A stretch of 64,000 nucleotides of DNA. Source: Desertimonas flava. Lineage in GTDB: Bacteria; Actinomycetota; Acidimicrobiia; Acidimicrobiales; Ilumatobacteraceae. Below the pieces are notes generated by a model. That model ran no database searches and had not been told where the DNA came from. It saw only the letters and a list, made by a program, of their open reading frames with translations. The stretch lies in assembly GCF_003426815.1 (NCBI RefSeq), contig NZ_QKYK01000004.1, positions 62,001 to 126,000 of the forward strand, in the 5' to 3' direction. Made by a program: the position numbers and the translations under genes. Position 1 is the first letter of the stretch. Every line of letters starts with the position of its first letter. Below are positions 35,501 to 44,999 of the stretch, in pieces.

Positions 35501-35779
35501 GGTCTGGGGCTGTTCGCGATCGGCCGGACCGAGGCCAAGGCGGGCGACGACGTCATCACCGTCGAGGGCTCGGCCCCGCCGTCGTACCGACGGCTCGTCC
35601 TGATGGACGGCCGGGCGGTGGGCGCGGTGATCCTCGGTCCCCACCCCGCCGACCAGGCCGCCGTACACACCGTCGTCCGCAACCGGCTGGAGGTGCCCGT
35701 CGGTGTCCGCAGTGCCCTTCGCGCCGGCGACTGGTCGCCGCTCCATCACCTGGCGACGGCGGCAAGTCAGCCGGCGTGA
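32594..35779 (+). CDS. FHA domain / membrane polyferredoxin / 2Fe-2S ferredoxin / FAD-NAD oxidoreductase fusion
   Basis: A 1061-residue multidomain redox protein. Residues about 28-118 are an FHA phosphothreonine-binding domain (FGRDCDGELL, SRRHLRL, GSRNGTMLNG). From about 196 to 505 come membrane helices with NapH/NosR-like cysteine motifs (NVCPLATWNQL; CSSICPLFP; CPSCVGCAKNC), i.e. iron-sulfur ligands. A plant-type 2Fe-2S ferredoxin domain follows (AGCRMGVCGADPV, RMACCARL). From about 655 there is a pyridine nucleotide-disulfide reductase with FAD (VVVIGNGIAG), NAD (GAGLLG) and AAGD motifs. Electrons could pass from NAD(P)H through FAD to the membrane centres. The start is not certain (TTG 32594). 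It ends three bases before the converging FHA gene. Confidence 0.85.
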   Translation: MTLRAAFATLHLVEAPGLGGRAGPDAPLIEIREWGRPARRFALTQPTEFGRDCDGELLDDSEVSRRHLRLVASPTALSAVDLGSRNGTMLNGVALHGRASLRTGDVIRIGRSEIIVLDAPIDGPRDDDADHADEYDAARQTLRPVTSAPIPPPPASAERPASTAIAIATRLLDIERRDGTDPFAAFTELPSRVPRWLWPVARVVSLGAFVTLAVALFVRPVGGLFVLFGVIVPLLPVLFLGAPGFWRNVCPLATWNQLPRVLGFARAGNPPDVIYGRGYLIAVALFFGIAGSRLAGLDRTGAAAGVALVGAGSAALVGGVFYKGKSGWCSSICPLFPLQRAYGQTPFVTVPNRQCPSCVGCAKNCYDFRPVAAYQADLVDTDRSWSGPRKLFAAALPGFVLGFFNLAGDADRSLPGTYALLALVVLVAVGSFFAIEAVTPLSPSMLTAGYVAVALNGFYWFAGPVIAASAAEITGVEMAWVRWPISAAILLASSLWLARTRVRELQFAVATGVRTEPVALPFPRRRPDAAAPAPAAQVRFGAEAPAVAADSGASLLEVAERVGLPIEAGCRMGVCGADPVAVLDGTSCLSPPDQDERNTLRRLGFAANTRMACCARLDAGSVTVSLTPEPGDGAAGPGAADRAGVDRSIVSVVVIGNGIAGVTAADFVRRGHPDCEIHLVGREPHGLYNRMGISRLVYGRSAMHGLSLLPDGWYDDHAITAWLNTLVTKIDVEARRVHLGTGQVIPYDRLILAMGAASAVPPIPGLDRPGCFVLREAGDAMQLRAYVQRHRGTRAVVAGAGLLGLEAAYALRQLGLGVTVLERNDRLLHRQVDARCSEMVRQHLQRLGIDVQCRSEAAQIAGDPAVTSVTLADGRVLDCDIVLTAVGIRPNVDLAREAGIPVGNGVLVDDRMQTNVAGVYAAGDVAEHRGTIHGLWPIAAEQAQAAAVNALGGDMEIVTETPATILKGVGLGLFAIGRTEAKAGDDVITVEGSAPPSYRRLVLMDGRAVGAVILGPHPADQAAVHTVVRNRLEVPVGVRSALRAGDWSPLHHLATAASQPA

Positions 35780-35782
35780 GCG

Positions 35783-37222
35783 TCAGATGTCGTCGCGGAA
35801 CGTGAACACGTGCGTGGCCACGCTGAGGCTCCAGCCCGAAGGCAGCTCGGTCGGCTCGGACCCCACCATCTCCCACGCGTCCGCCCCCGGGGCGGCGACG
35901 AAGGTTCCGGCGGGCGTGCCGGCGTCTCGCACCGACACCCTGCCGTCGACCACGGAGACGTGGGCGTGCACGCGCGACACCTGGTCGTCGCGGAGCACGA
36001 TCGGTGAGGCGAGGCCCTGGCGAACCGACTCGTCGGACAGCGGCTCGCGGCCGATGACGTAGGAGCGATCGAGCGGATAGATGGCGCCGCCCTCGACGGC
36101 GGTCAGCGAGCCCACCCGGCGGGCGACCTCGACGGTCGGGTTGCCCGGCCGCGCGGCCGGCACCACACCAGGGGGTCGGGTGAGCCCCTCGTACACGAAC
36201 GTGCGACGGCCGACGGCCCCGTGCTCCCCCGGCCGGATGACGCGTGGCTGACCCGGGATCAGACGGTCCCAGGCGCCGCTGGTCTCGTTCCAGAGGTGGG
36301 TGCCGTTCGTCGATCCACGGTCGATCAGATGGACCTCGGGGGCGGCCAGGCGCACTTCGGCGTGCACGCGCGACACCGTGTCGGCCGCGTCGTCGAGGGC
36401 GATCGGCCGAGCGCTCCCCGCCACGACCGACTCGTCGATCTCGGGCTCACGTCCGAGCACGTAGTCCTCGTCGAGCCCGAACGCCGACCCGTCGTCGAAG
36501 ACGAGGAGGCCGAGCGACATCCGCTGATCGCGCGGATCCGGAGCCGGCAGCGCGGCCGGCTCGGCGGAGACCGCCTCCTCGACCGCCTCGGCCGGCTCGG
36601 CCGCTGCCGCTGCCACGCCGGACTCGTCGACGGCCGCCGGCGCACTGGCCGCCGGCCGTTCCACGCCGTCCACCGGGAGCGGAGGTCTGGGCTCGACGCC
36701 CTCGGCCGACAGGGGGAACAGTTCGAACTCCGTGGCGACCACCGGGGCGACCTGCCTGGCCGTCGCGGTGACGCGCAGCCAGCCGCCCGGGACGACGCCC
36801 GCTTCGAGCCGCAGCGGGCTGCTGCCCGGTCGTGCCGATCCGGCCGGGGTGATGAGCACGGCGTCGGCCGTCGCCGGGACGATCCGGTCGGTCCACGTGA
36901 CCGACGAGGCGCCCGACAGCACCTCCTCGGTGCCGGCCGCCGTCACCGCGGCCTCGACCGGACCGTGCAGGAGCACGAGCCAGCCGTCGTCGAGCGCGGC
37001 GATCGCGCCGAAGGCCGGCGTCTCGTCGTCGCCGGTGACGAGCGCGGCGAGCCGCTGGGCCAGCGGGCGACCCGGTGGCCCGTCGGCCGCGGCCACGTCG
37101 CGCACCAGATCGACGAGCCGTTCGGCGGCGTCACCGTCGACCACGAACAGGGCGACGTCGCCGACAGCGGCCACGACTCCCGAGCCGCTGCCGAGCTCGA
37201 TGGTCGGCCAGTCCCGGGGCAT
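35783..37222 (-). CDS. Double-FHA-domain protein
   Basis: A 479-residue cytoplasmic protein. About the first 190 residues are an unrecognised domain beginning PTIELGSGSGVVAAVGD, followed by an Ala/Glu/Pro-rich linker. FHA domain 1 (about 255-345) has YVLGREPEIDESV, SRVHAEV and RGSTNGTHLW, intact for phosphopeptide binding. FHA domain 2 (about 385-479) has YVIGREP and SRVHAHV but AGTPAGT in place of S-x-N-G-T, so its binding loop is altered. ATG 37222 is used; it lies 25 bp after the pseudokinase stop. It is the last gene of the kinase/lipid run and likely reads phosphorylation set by the neighbouring kinases. Confidence 0.85.
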   Translation of the reverse strand: MPRDWPTIELGSGSGVVAAVGDVALFVVDGDAAERLVDLVRDVAAADGPPGRPLAQRLAALVTGDDETPAFGAIAALDDGWLVLLHGPVEAAVTAAGTEEVLSGASSVTWTDRIVPATADAVLITPAGSARPGSSPLRLEAGVVPGGWLRVTATARQVAPVVATEFELFPLSAEGVEPRPPLPVDGVERPAASAPAAVDESGVAAAAAEPAEAVEEAVSAEPAALPAPDPRDQRMSLGLLVFDDGSAFGLDEDYVLGREPEIDESVVAGSARPIALDDAADTVSRVHAEVRLAAPEVHLIDRGSTNGTHLWNETSGAWDRLIPGQPRVIRPGEHGAVGRRTFVYEGLTRPPGVVPAARPGNPTVEVARRVGSLTAVEGGAIYPLDRSYVIGREPLSDESVRQGLASPIVLRDDQVSRVHAHVSVVDGRVSVRDAGTPAGTFVAAPGADAWEMVGSEPTELPSGWSLSVATHVFTFRDDI

Positions 37223-37247
37223 CAGCGCCTCACCACCGCGCGCGTGG

Positions 37248-38063
37248 TCATGTCGTCGCCGCCAGCCGGTCGAGTTCACCTGCGAGCAGTTCGGCCGTCG
37301 CCGGACGGTCGGCCCGTTCCGCGCTGAGGCACCACGAGATCAGCTCGGCCTCCTCGTCGCTCAGGCCGTCCGCCAGCGCCGGCGGGGTCTCCAACACATG
37401 GCGGAGGGCGGCGAACACACTCTCGGTGGGGAGCTCACCGAAGACCGACGCGGACGTCAGCGAGCGATGCAGCGTGACGGCGAGCGCCCAGATGTCCGAT
37501 GCCCTGCCGGCCGGGCGGCCGAGCAGGGCCCCCGGTTCGGTGAACTCCATGGCGCCGACCGGGCCGATCCCCGTGACCGTTTGACCCGGGGCGAGGAGGT
37601 GGGCGAGACCGACGTCGGCGAGCTTGCCGCCCGCACCGTCGAGCATGACGTTGCTCGGCTTGATCGCGCGGTGGGCGATCCCGGCTTCGTGCAGGGCGTG
37701 GGCGCCGCGAGCCGCGTCGGCGACGGCGCGCAGGGTCTGGGCCCGCGTCGGCGCCGTGGCCGGCCGGGCCAGCGATCCACCGGCGCAGAGCTCGGTGACC
37801 GTGAAGATCGTCCCGTCCTGGTGACCGGCGTCGAGGAGGGCGACGAGCGAGGGAGCCTCGACCGAGGAGATCTGCCGCAGCTCGTCGGCCACGCGCCGGC
37901 GGGCGTCGGGGCCGGCCGCCGTGGCATGGACCTTGAGCACGACCCGGTCACCGGCGAGCCCGAGACGCGAAGGTGGGCGGGCGACGATGCACTCGCCGTG
38001 GCTCCCGCGACCGAGCTCCTCGATCGGCTCGTAGTCGGCGATCGGTCGCGAGGTGTCCAGCAT
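37248..38063 (-). CDS. Ser/Thr kinase-like protein, predicted pseudokinase
   Basis: A 271-residue kinase fold without a membrane anchor. The glycine loop LGRGSHGE and Lys44 are present, but the catalytic HRD is HRA (Ala133 in AHRAIKPSN, confirmed by the GCG codon), DFG is DVG (150-152), and the APE loop reads GAMEFTEP. Loss of the catalytic Asp predicts no phosphotransfer, so it probably acts as an allosteric partner or scaffold. It starts nine bases after an intact kinase and precedes the double-FHA gene, which fits a signalling complex. Confidence 0.82.
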   Translation of the reverse strand: MLDTSRPIADYEPIEELGRGSHGECIVARPPSRLGLAGDRVVLKVHATAAGPDARRRVADELRQISSVEAPSLVALLDAGHQDGTIFTVTELCAGGSLARPATAPTRAQTLRAVADAARGAHALHEAGIAHRAIKPSNVMLDGAGGKLADVGLAHLLAPGQTVTGIGPVGAMEFTEPGALLGRPAGRASDIWALAVTLHRSLTSASVFGELPTESVFAALRHVLETPPALADGLSDEEAELISWCLSAERADRPATAELLAGELDRLAATT

Positions 38064-38072
38064 GGCCGGGCG

Positions 38073-39521
38073 TCAACGAGTGCTGCGAGAGAGATCGGAC
38101 AACAGGCCCTCGCACGTCCGCACGACGTCTCCGGCCGCAGCGGCGACCGCACGCGACGTCAGCGGGTGCTCGGCCCGGCGCTTCCAGCGCTCGATGACGG
38201 CCTCGGCAGCCGCGCGCAGTTCGTCGGCCGATGCGTCGGCCTCGAGCCCGAGGCGGTCGGCCGCCGTGGTGCCGGCGCCGCCGATCAGCCGCTCGACCTC
38301 GGCCTGGTCGTCGGGCGGCAACGTCAGCTCGCCGGATCGCAACTTGCGGAGGAGCGCCAGCTCGCGCAGCTCGTGGGCCGTCGACTCGGCGCGCTCGATC
38401 TCGCTGGCGAGGCGCCGGGCCTCGGTCGTGGTGGCGCGGCCGAGGAGGAGCCGCAGTTCCCGGAGGTGCTCCTGCCGGCTGTCCTCGGCGTTCTCGGCCA
38501 CCGGCAGCAGCGTCGCCGGGTCGGCGGGCGGGGGCCCGACGGCACGCGTCACCCGCTCGGGACGAACGGGACCGCCGACCGAAGGCGGCGGGGTCACCGC
38601 GGCCACGTGCTCGGTGAGGGCGGCGACCTGACCGCCGAGCGACGCGCGCAATCCCGTGCGCGCCAACCAGCCGCGTCCGAATACGTCGGTCGCCCGCTCG
38701 GCCAGCTCCATGGCGAAGGCGTGGGCGGTCGGAGGCCGGTGCTCGGGATCGGTCATCAGCGCCCACATCACCAGTTCGGCGATGCGGTCGGGGACGGTCG
38801 GCGCGACGGACGGGAGCGGGGTCGGCGACGTGTGCACCCGCTGATAGAGCACGGCGAGCGCCGACTCCCCGCGGGGGAACGGCAGCGTGCCCGACAGCAG
38901 CTCGTAGAGCGTGACGCCGAGGGCGTAGACATCGGTCGCCGGCGTGACCGGTCCGCCGGTCGCCTGCTCGGGCGCCATGTAGGCCGGCGTCCCGAGCACC
39001 TCACCGGCCGCCGTGGCCATCGTCCGCCCACCGGCGATGACGCGGGCGATGCCGAAGTCGGCCACCTTCACCTGAGCAAGATCGCCGGTGAACAGCAGGT
39101 TCTCCGGCTTGATGTCGCGGTGCAGCACGCCGTGGCTGTGGGCGTACTCGAGCGCCACCGCCGTGCAGAGCACCATGCCGCACGTCGAGCGCGCATCGAG
39201 CCCCTCGGACGTGAACCGGGTCCACGCCGTGCCGCCCGACAGCTGCTCCATCACCAGCAGGCACAGGCCGTCGCGCTCGACGTAGTCGTACACCGGGACG
39301 ATGTGCGGGTGGTCGAGCGACGCCAGCAGCCGGGCCTCGGCGGCGAACCGGGCGCGGACATCGGGGTCGCTGGCGAAGGCAGGGGGCAGCTGCTTGATCG
39401 CGACGTCACGGCCGAGGCGTGTGTGCCGCCCGGCCAACACGACGCCCCATCCCCCGCGGCCCAGCTCATCACCGATGTCGTAGCCCGGGAGGGCGGCGGC
39501 AACGGCGTCCCGATCGGTCAT
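38073..39521 (-). CDS. Ser/Thr protein kinase with C-terminal helical extension
   Basis: A 482-residue protein. The kinase domain (about 14-275) is complete: LGRGGWGVV, Lys43, HRDIKPEN with Asp136, ADFGIA and TPAYMAPEQ. The remaining 200 residues are mostly helical and charged (HLRELRLLLGRATTTEARR and onward), with no membrane helix. The last 60 residues, LGLEADASADELRAAAEAV...AEHPL, vaguely recall a J-domain with HPL for HPD; this is only a suggestion. ATG 39521 is the start; longer frames upstream are shadows. It is probably the activator or partner of the pseudokinase that follows. Confidence 0.88.
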   Translation of the reverse strand: MTDRDAVAAALPGYDIGDELGRGGWGVVLAGRHTRLGRDVAIKQLPPAFASDPDVRARFAAEARLLASLDHPHIVPVYDYVERDGLCLLVMEQLSGGTAWTRFTSEGLDARSTCGMVLCTAVALEYAHSHGVLHRDIKPENLLFTGDLAQVKVADFGIARVIAGGRTMATAAGEVLGTPAYMAPEQATGGPVTPATDVYALGVTLYELLSGTLPFPRGESALAVLYQRVHTSPTPLPSVAPTVPDRIAELVMWALMTDPEHRPPTAHAFAMELAERATDVFGRGWLARTGLRASLGGQVAALTEHVAAVTPPPSVGGPVRPERVTRAVGPPPADPATLLPVAENAEDSRQEHLRELRLLLGRATTTEARRLASEIERAESTAHELRELALLRKLRSGELTLPPDDQAEVERLIGGAGTTAADRLGLEADASADELRAAAEAVIERWKRRAEHPLTSRAVAAAAGDVVRTCEGLLSDLSRSTR

Positions 39522-39562
39522 CGTCGCGAACAGTACTTGTGGTTGGGGCCGGGCCGTCCGGT

Positions 39563-40420
39563 TCAGTCGAGTCGGGAGCCGAGCCGGAGCAGCTGTCCGA
39601 ACATCCCGGCGCTCTGTGGGCGGCGGTCGGGGTCCTTCGCCAGGGCCATGAGGATGGCGTGACCGAGATCGGCGGGAACGTCGGGGACGCGGGTGGACGG
39701 GTCCTCGGGAGCATCCTGGAGGTGGGCCCACAGCACCTTCATCCCCTTGCGGTCGGCGAAGGGCGGCGCCCCGGTGATGCAGGCGTAGGCCACACAGCCG
39801 AGGGCGTAGACGTCGGTGGCCGGCGTGACCGCGTCGCCGCGGATCTGTTCCGGCGAGATGTAGTCGATGGTGCCGAGCGCCTGTCCGGCGGCCGTCAGCA
39901 GCGTCCCATTGGTCTCCTTCACGAGACCGAAGTCGGCGATGTAGGCGGTGTCGGCTGGTCCGGCGTCGAGGAGGATGTTGGCCGGCTTGACGTCGCGGTG
40001 GACGATGCCGGCGGCGTGCATCGCGTCGAGCCCGCTGGCCACCTGGCGGCAGATCCGCACCGTCGTCGACGCGTCGAGGCGGCGCTCGCGCTCGATGCGC
40101 TGGGCGAGCGTGCCCCCGCCGATCAGCCGTTGCACCATGTAGGGCGTTCCGTCCTGCTCACCGGTGGCCAGCACGGGCACGACGTGGTCGTGTTCGATGC
40201 CCTGGGCGATGCGGGCCTCACGGTTGAAGCGGCGGCGGAACGTCATGTCGTCGGCGAGGTCCGGCTTGACCACCTTGAGCGCGACGGCACAGCCGGACTC
40301 GTCCTCGGCGCGGTAGACGAACCCGACCCCGCCTTCGCCGAGCAGTCCGGTGACCACGTAGTCGCCGAAGCGTTGGCCGACGCTCGCCGGGCTGTTCGGG
40401 TTTCCGGCGGGTCCGCTCAT
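39563..40420 (-). CDS. Ser/Thr protein kinase, PknB-like catalytic domain
   Basis: A 285-residue protein consisting almost only of a kinase domain: LLGEGGVGFVYRAED, Lys49, HRDVKPAN with Asp143, ADFGLV and TIDYISPEQ. There is no juxtamembrane segment or PASTA domain, so it is soluble; it may be held at the membrane by the preceding membrane protein, whose stop overlaps its ATG (ATGA at 40417-40420). It should phosphorylate Ser/Thr residues recognised by the FHA proteins of the locus. Confidence 0.92.
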   Translation of the reverse strand: MSGPAGNPNSPASVGQRFGDYVVTGLLGEGGVGFVYRAEDESGCAVALKVVKPDLADDMTFRRRFNREARIAQGIEHDHVVPVLATGEQDGTPYMVQRLIGGGTLAQRIERERRLDASTTVRICRQVASGLDAMHAAGIVHRDVKPANILLDAGPADTAYIADFGLVKETNGTLLTAAGQALGTIDYISPEQIRGDAVTPATDVYALGCVAYACITGAPPFADRKGMKVLWAHLQDAPEDPSTRVPDVPADLGHAILMALAKDPDRRPQSAGMFGQLLRLGSRLD

Positions 40421-41130
40421 CGGTCGACTCCGAGCAGCGAGCGTGACGTGGAGCCGGGTGTGAGCTGGAGGTCCTGGAAGGCCTTGGCCGCGGCGCGCCA
40501 GTCGAACTCGGTGCCGGGCTCTCCGCGGCGGTGGACCTGGATGGCGTAGCCGATCGCCCCCAGCAGGCCCATCGTGGCGAAGGCGATCTGCACGCTGAGC
40601 TTGCCTTCCTCGGACCAGTAGACGTCGTCCAAGGACAGCAGGAGGGCGGCCTCGTCGAGCACGAGCGCGCTGCCGATGCCGAACGGGATCGCCAGCCAGC
40701 GGTTGCGCGAGTCGCGCGACAGGCTGATCGCCGAGCCGCCGCTGAGCAGGCTGAGCACCGTGCCGGGGACGAGGTGGTGGATGTGGCGACCGCCGGCGAC
40801 GAGGTTGCGGATCGGGCCGAGTCCACCGCGGGCGCGGATGGCGTGGGTGATCCCGCGAGTGATGGCGAACGTGGTGACGAACGAGGCGACCATGTTCAAG
40901 ATCGCGTTCTCGCGTGTAGAGCTGACCTTGTAGCCCTCGTAAAGGACGGCCGGCACCCGCCGCAGCGGGATGCGACCGTCGGTGTCGTCCTCGCCGTAGA
41001 TCACCGGCATCTTGCCGAGGCGCCAGACGCGCACCGTCTCGGCGCCCAGGAGCACGCCGACCGTGCCCACGGACAATCCGCCGAGCGCCTTGGTGCCCCA
41101 GGCGATGCGATTCAGTCGCCGCGTGCTCAC
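40417..41130 (-). CDS. Conserved membrane protein coupled to the kinase genes
   Basis: A 237-residue protein with about five hydrophobic segments (GGLSVGTVGVLLGAETV; ILNMVASFVTTFAITRGI; LVPGTVLSLLSGGSAISL; WLAIPFGIGSALVLDEAALL; QIAFATMGLLGAIGYAI). A His-rich HIHHLVPG loop and a D-E-A motif in helix four could bind metal. The family is not recognised. GTG 41130 is selected because it overlaps the previous stop (GTGA); its own stop overlaps the kinase start. It may anchor or sense for the kinase. Confidence 0.75.
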   Translation of the reverse strand: MSTRRLNRIAWGTKALGGLSVGTVGVLLGAETVRVWRLGKMPVIYGEDDTDGRIPLRRVPAVLYEGYKVSSTRENAILNMVASFVTTFAITRGITHAIRARGGLGPIRNLVAGGRHIHHLVPGTVLSLLSGGSAISLSRDSRNRWLAIPFGIGSALVLDEAALLLSLDDVYWSEEGKLSVQIAFATMGLLGAIGYAIQVHRRGEPGTEFDWRAAAKAFQDLQLTPGSTSRSLLGVDR

Positions 41131-41774
41131 GCCGCCGGCTCCCGGCGTCGCGGCTTGCCGTACACCCGCCACAGCTCGCCGAGGAAGAGGCGATTGAAGC
41201 GCAGCAGCGCCCCGACGTTGCCGGCGGCACCGGCACCCCGCGCGCGGAACGTGGTGAGCTGTCGGGCGAAGGAGCGGGGGGTGATCCGCAGGATCCCCGA
41301 GGCGATGATCGGTGCGGCCTCGTCGCCATCGGCCTCCACGTGGCCCGACAGCAACCGCGTGAACAGCGTGGTCGTGTCGGGCCAGAGATCGAAGCCGGGA
41401 TCGTCGGCGATCACCTTGTGGCCGACGAGCGTCAACGGCGACCCGACGCCGTCGCGGAAGTGGAGGCGGTAGCGCATGCGCCGCTCGCCCCGGCGCTCGG
41501 TGGCGACGAAGAGGTGGAAGCGACCCTGCTCGACGGGACGCTTGCCGCCGAGCGCCTCACAGCGGATCCAGCCGGTGGCCGCGGCCTCGTGGGTCGCATC
41601 GGCCACGAACTCGTCGATGGGCGGGGTCTCGATCGTCAGGTGGAACAGCAGCGAGGTCTTCGCTGCGACGCCGCGCTCGTGGCCGCGCTCGTAGTCCTCC
41701 TCGCCGAACGCGAGGTGACCCTGCATCTCCTCGGTGAACCGCACGCTGGCGGCCGTGGTCGTCGTCCCCGTCAT
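41127..41774 (-). CDS. GMC-oxidase-associated domain protein
   Basis: A 215-residue protein with mixed beta strands (FHLTIETPPIDEFVADATHE; RFHLFVATERRGERRMRYRLHF) and a C-terminal helix ending in LLRFNRLFLGELWRVYGK. As I recall, a comparable domain links GMC oxidase and hydrolase domains in large cholesterol-oxidase-like fusions; here it is a separate gene beside both parts. That parallel is from family knowledge and should be checked. ATG 41774 starts seven bases after the GMC gene stop. Confidence 0.65.
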   Translation of the reverse strand: MTGTTTTAASVRFTEEMQGHLAFGEEDYERGHERGVAAKTSLLFHLTIETPPIDEFVADATHEAAATGWIRCEALGGKRPVEQGRFHLFVATERRGERRMRYRLHFRDGVGSPLTLVGHKVIADDPGFDLWPDTTTLFTRLLSGHVEADGDEAAPIIASGILRITPRSFARQLTTFRARGAGAAGNVGALLRFNRLFLGELWRVYGKPRRREPAA

Positions 41775-41781
41775 CGAAGTC

Positions 41782-43517
<1,736 letters not shown>

Positions 43518-43521
<4 letters not shown>

Positions 43522-44999
43522 CCGGTGGACCTCCCCCAGATCTCGGCCGTCTCCCGCTGGCGCCGAACGTGTTCGGGCGCGGCGAACCGCTCGTAGTACG
43601 GCAGCTCGACGTGTGAGAACTGTGCCCAGATGCCCGGCAGGTTCCAGGCGTCGGTGTGGGCCGGGAAGCGACCGTACGTGTCGTAGATGTACGAGCAGAT
43701 CTCCTTGGTGTAGGCGACCGCTTCGCGCGGGTGCGGCGCCTGGAGGCGGAGATAGGCCTCGGCGTCGGCCCGATCGCGATAGCGCGTGGCGAACACCTCG
43801 GCGTCGGCGTAGGCGCCACCGTTGCCGTACTTCTCCTCGAGCACCATGTCGACCGCTTCGTCCATCGACGACACGTACGGGGGACAGAGCCCTTGGAGAA
43901 CCCCGTCGATCCCGACGTAGTTGGGCTGGGACGCCGGTGTCGGCGGCCAGCGCCGCCACCGCGACAGCTTCGGGCCATGCTCGCGGAACCCGAGCCCGAG
44001 CAGCCCTGCCGACTCGTCGCGCTGCATCACGTACGGCGGCAGCGGGCACGAGTGGATCCAGCCGCCGAGGCCGAGCGCCTCACCCGTCAGCAGCAGGGTC
44101 TGCAGGCCGAGGAACGCCTCGTGGTCGGTACGGGCGCTGCCGACGAATCCGAGGGGCGCCGGGACGTCCTTGGTGAAGCGACCCTCGCGGACCCGCTTGA
44201 CGCCGCCGATCGGTTGGTACGGGATGCGCTCGACGAGCCGCAGGTTCATCGCCGCCCAGGCGAGCCAGTCGGTGAGGGTGCGCGGATGGAACGTCCGGAA
44301 GTCGTCGATGAACAGCGGGGCCTTCCCGGCCGGCTCGCTCGCCAGGATCAACATGGCGTTGATGTACTGGCGGGTGTTGTCGACGACGGGCAGGAAGCAC
44401 GTCGTGCCCGGTGCGTTCGAGTGCTGGGCGTTCCAGCCGAGGTAGTAGGGCCACTCCCGGGGGAACGACATGCGGTCGGCGTACACCCTGCGCTTCACGT
44501 GGTCGGCGGCGGCCACCCAGTCGGCCTCGGTGCGGTCGGCCCACCGCGCCGGGAAGTCGCGGAGGAAGTCGGCGGCCTCGCGGCCGCGCAGCCGGCGGAT
44601 CAACCACACGCCCTCGTCGTTGATCATGAAGAAATGCGTCGCCTGGGCGTTGTCGGCGCTCGACGCCCCGCCGGCGACGACGTTGAGGAACGGGCTGCCC
44701 AGCTCGTCGGCGCCGCCCGGCTTCGTCAAAGGACCGTCGTGCAGCACGGCCCCGGTGGTCCCGATCGACGCGATCAGGATCGCCTCCTCGAGCGGGCTGA
44801 GCGGCTCGGGCTCGCTCGTACTGTGGTGACTGAGCGGCCCGGCCTCGATCGAGACGCCGCGGGCCACGCGCCGCGTGCGCCGCTCCCGGACGGCATCGAT
44901 GAGGGGGTAGCTGAACAGGTCGCGGAGGCCGGCATGATCGGCCGCCCCGGCGGCGTCCGCAGTGTCGGTTCCCGCCTCGTCCACCCGCATGTCGTCCAT
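43518..44999 (-). CDS. Conserved protein of the sterol-oxidase cluster, possibly nitroreductase-like
   Basis: A 493-residue soluble protein that I do not firmly recognise. The region PLSPLEEAILIASIGTTGAV and the following FMN-type segment with NAQATHFFMINDEGVWLIRRL recall the nitroreductase fold, extended by a large C-terminal part (GWNAQHSNAPGTTCFLPVVD, YEKYGNGG-like VLEEKYGNGGAYADAEVFA). It starts at ATG 44999, where the hydrolase stop overlaps by one base (TGATG), and ends overlapping the GMC gene. Constant coupling to these two suggests action on the same substrate, perhaps in electron transfer. Confidence 0.6.
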
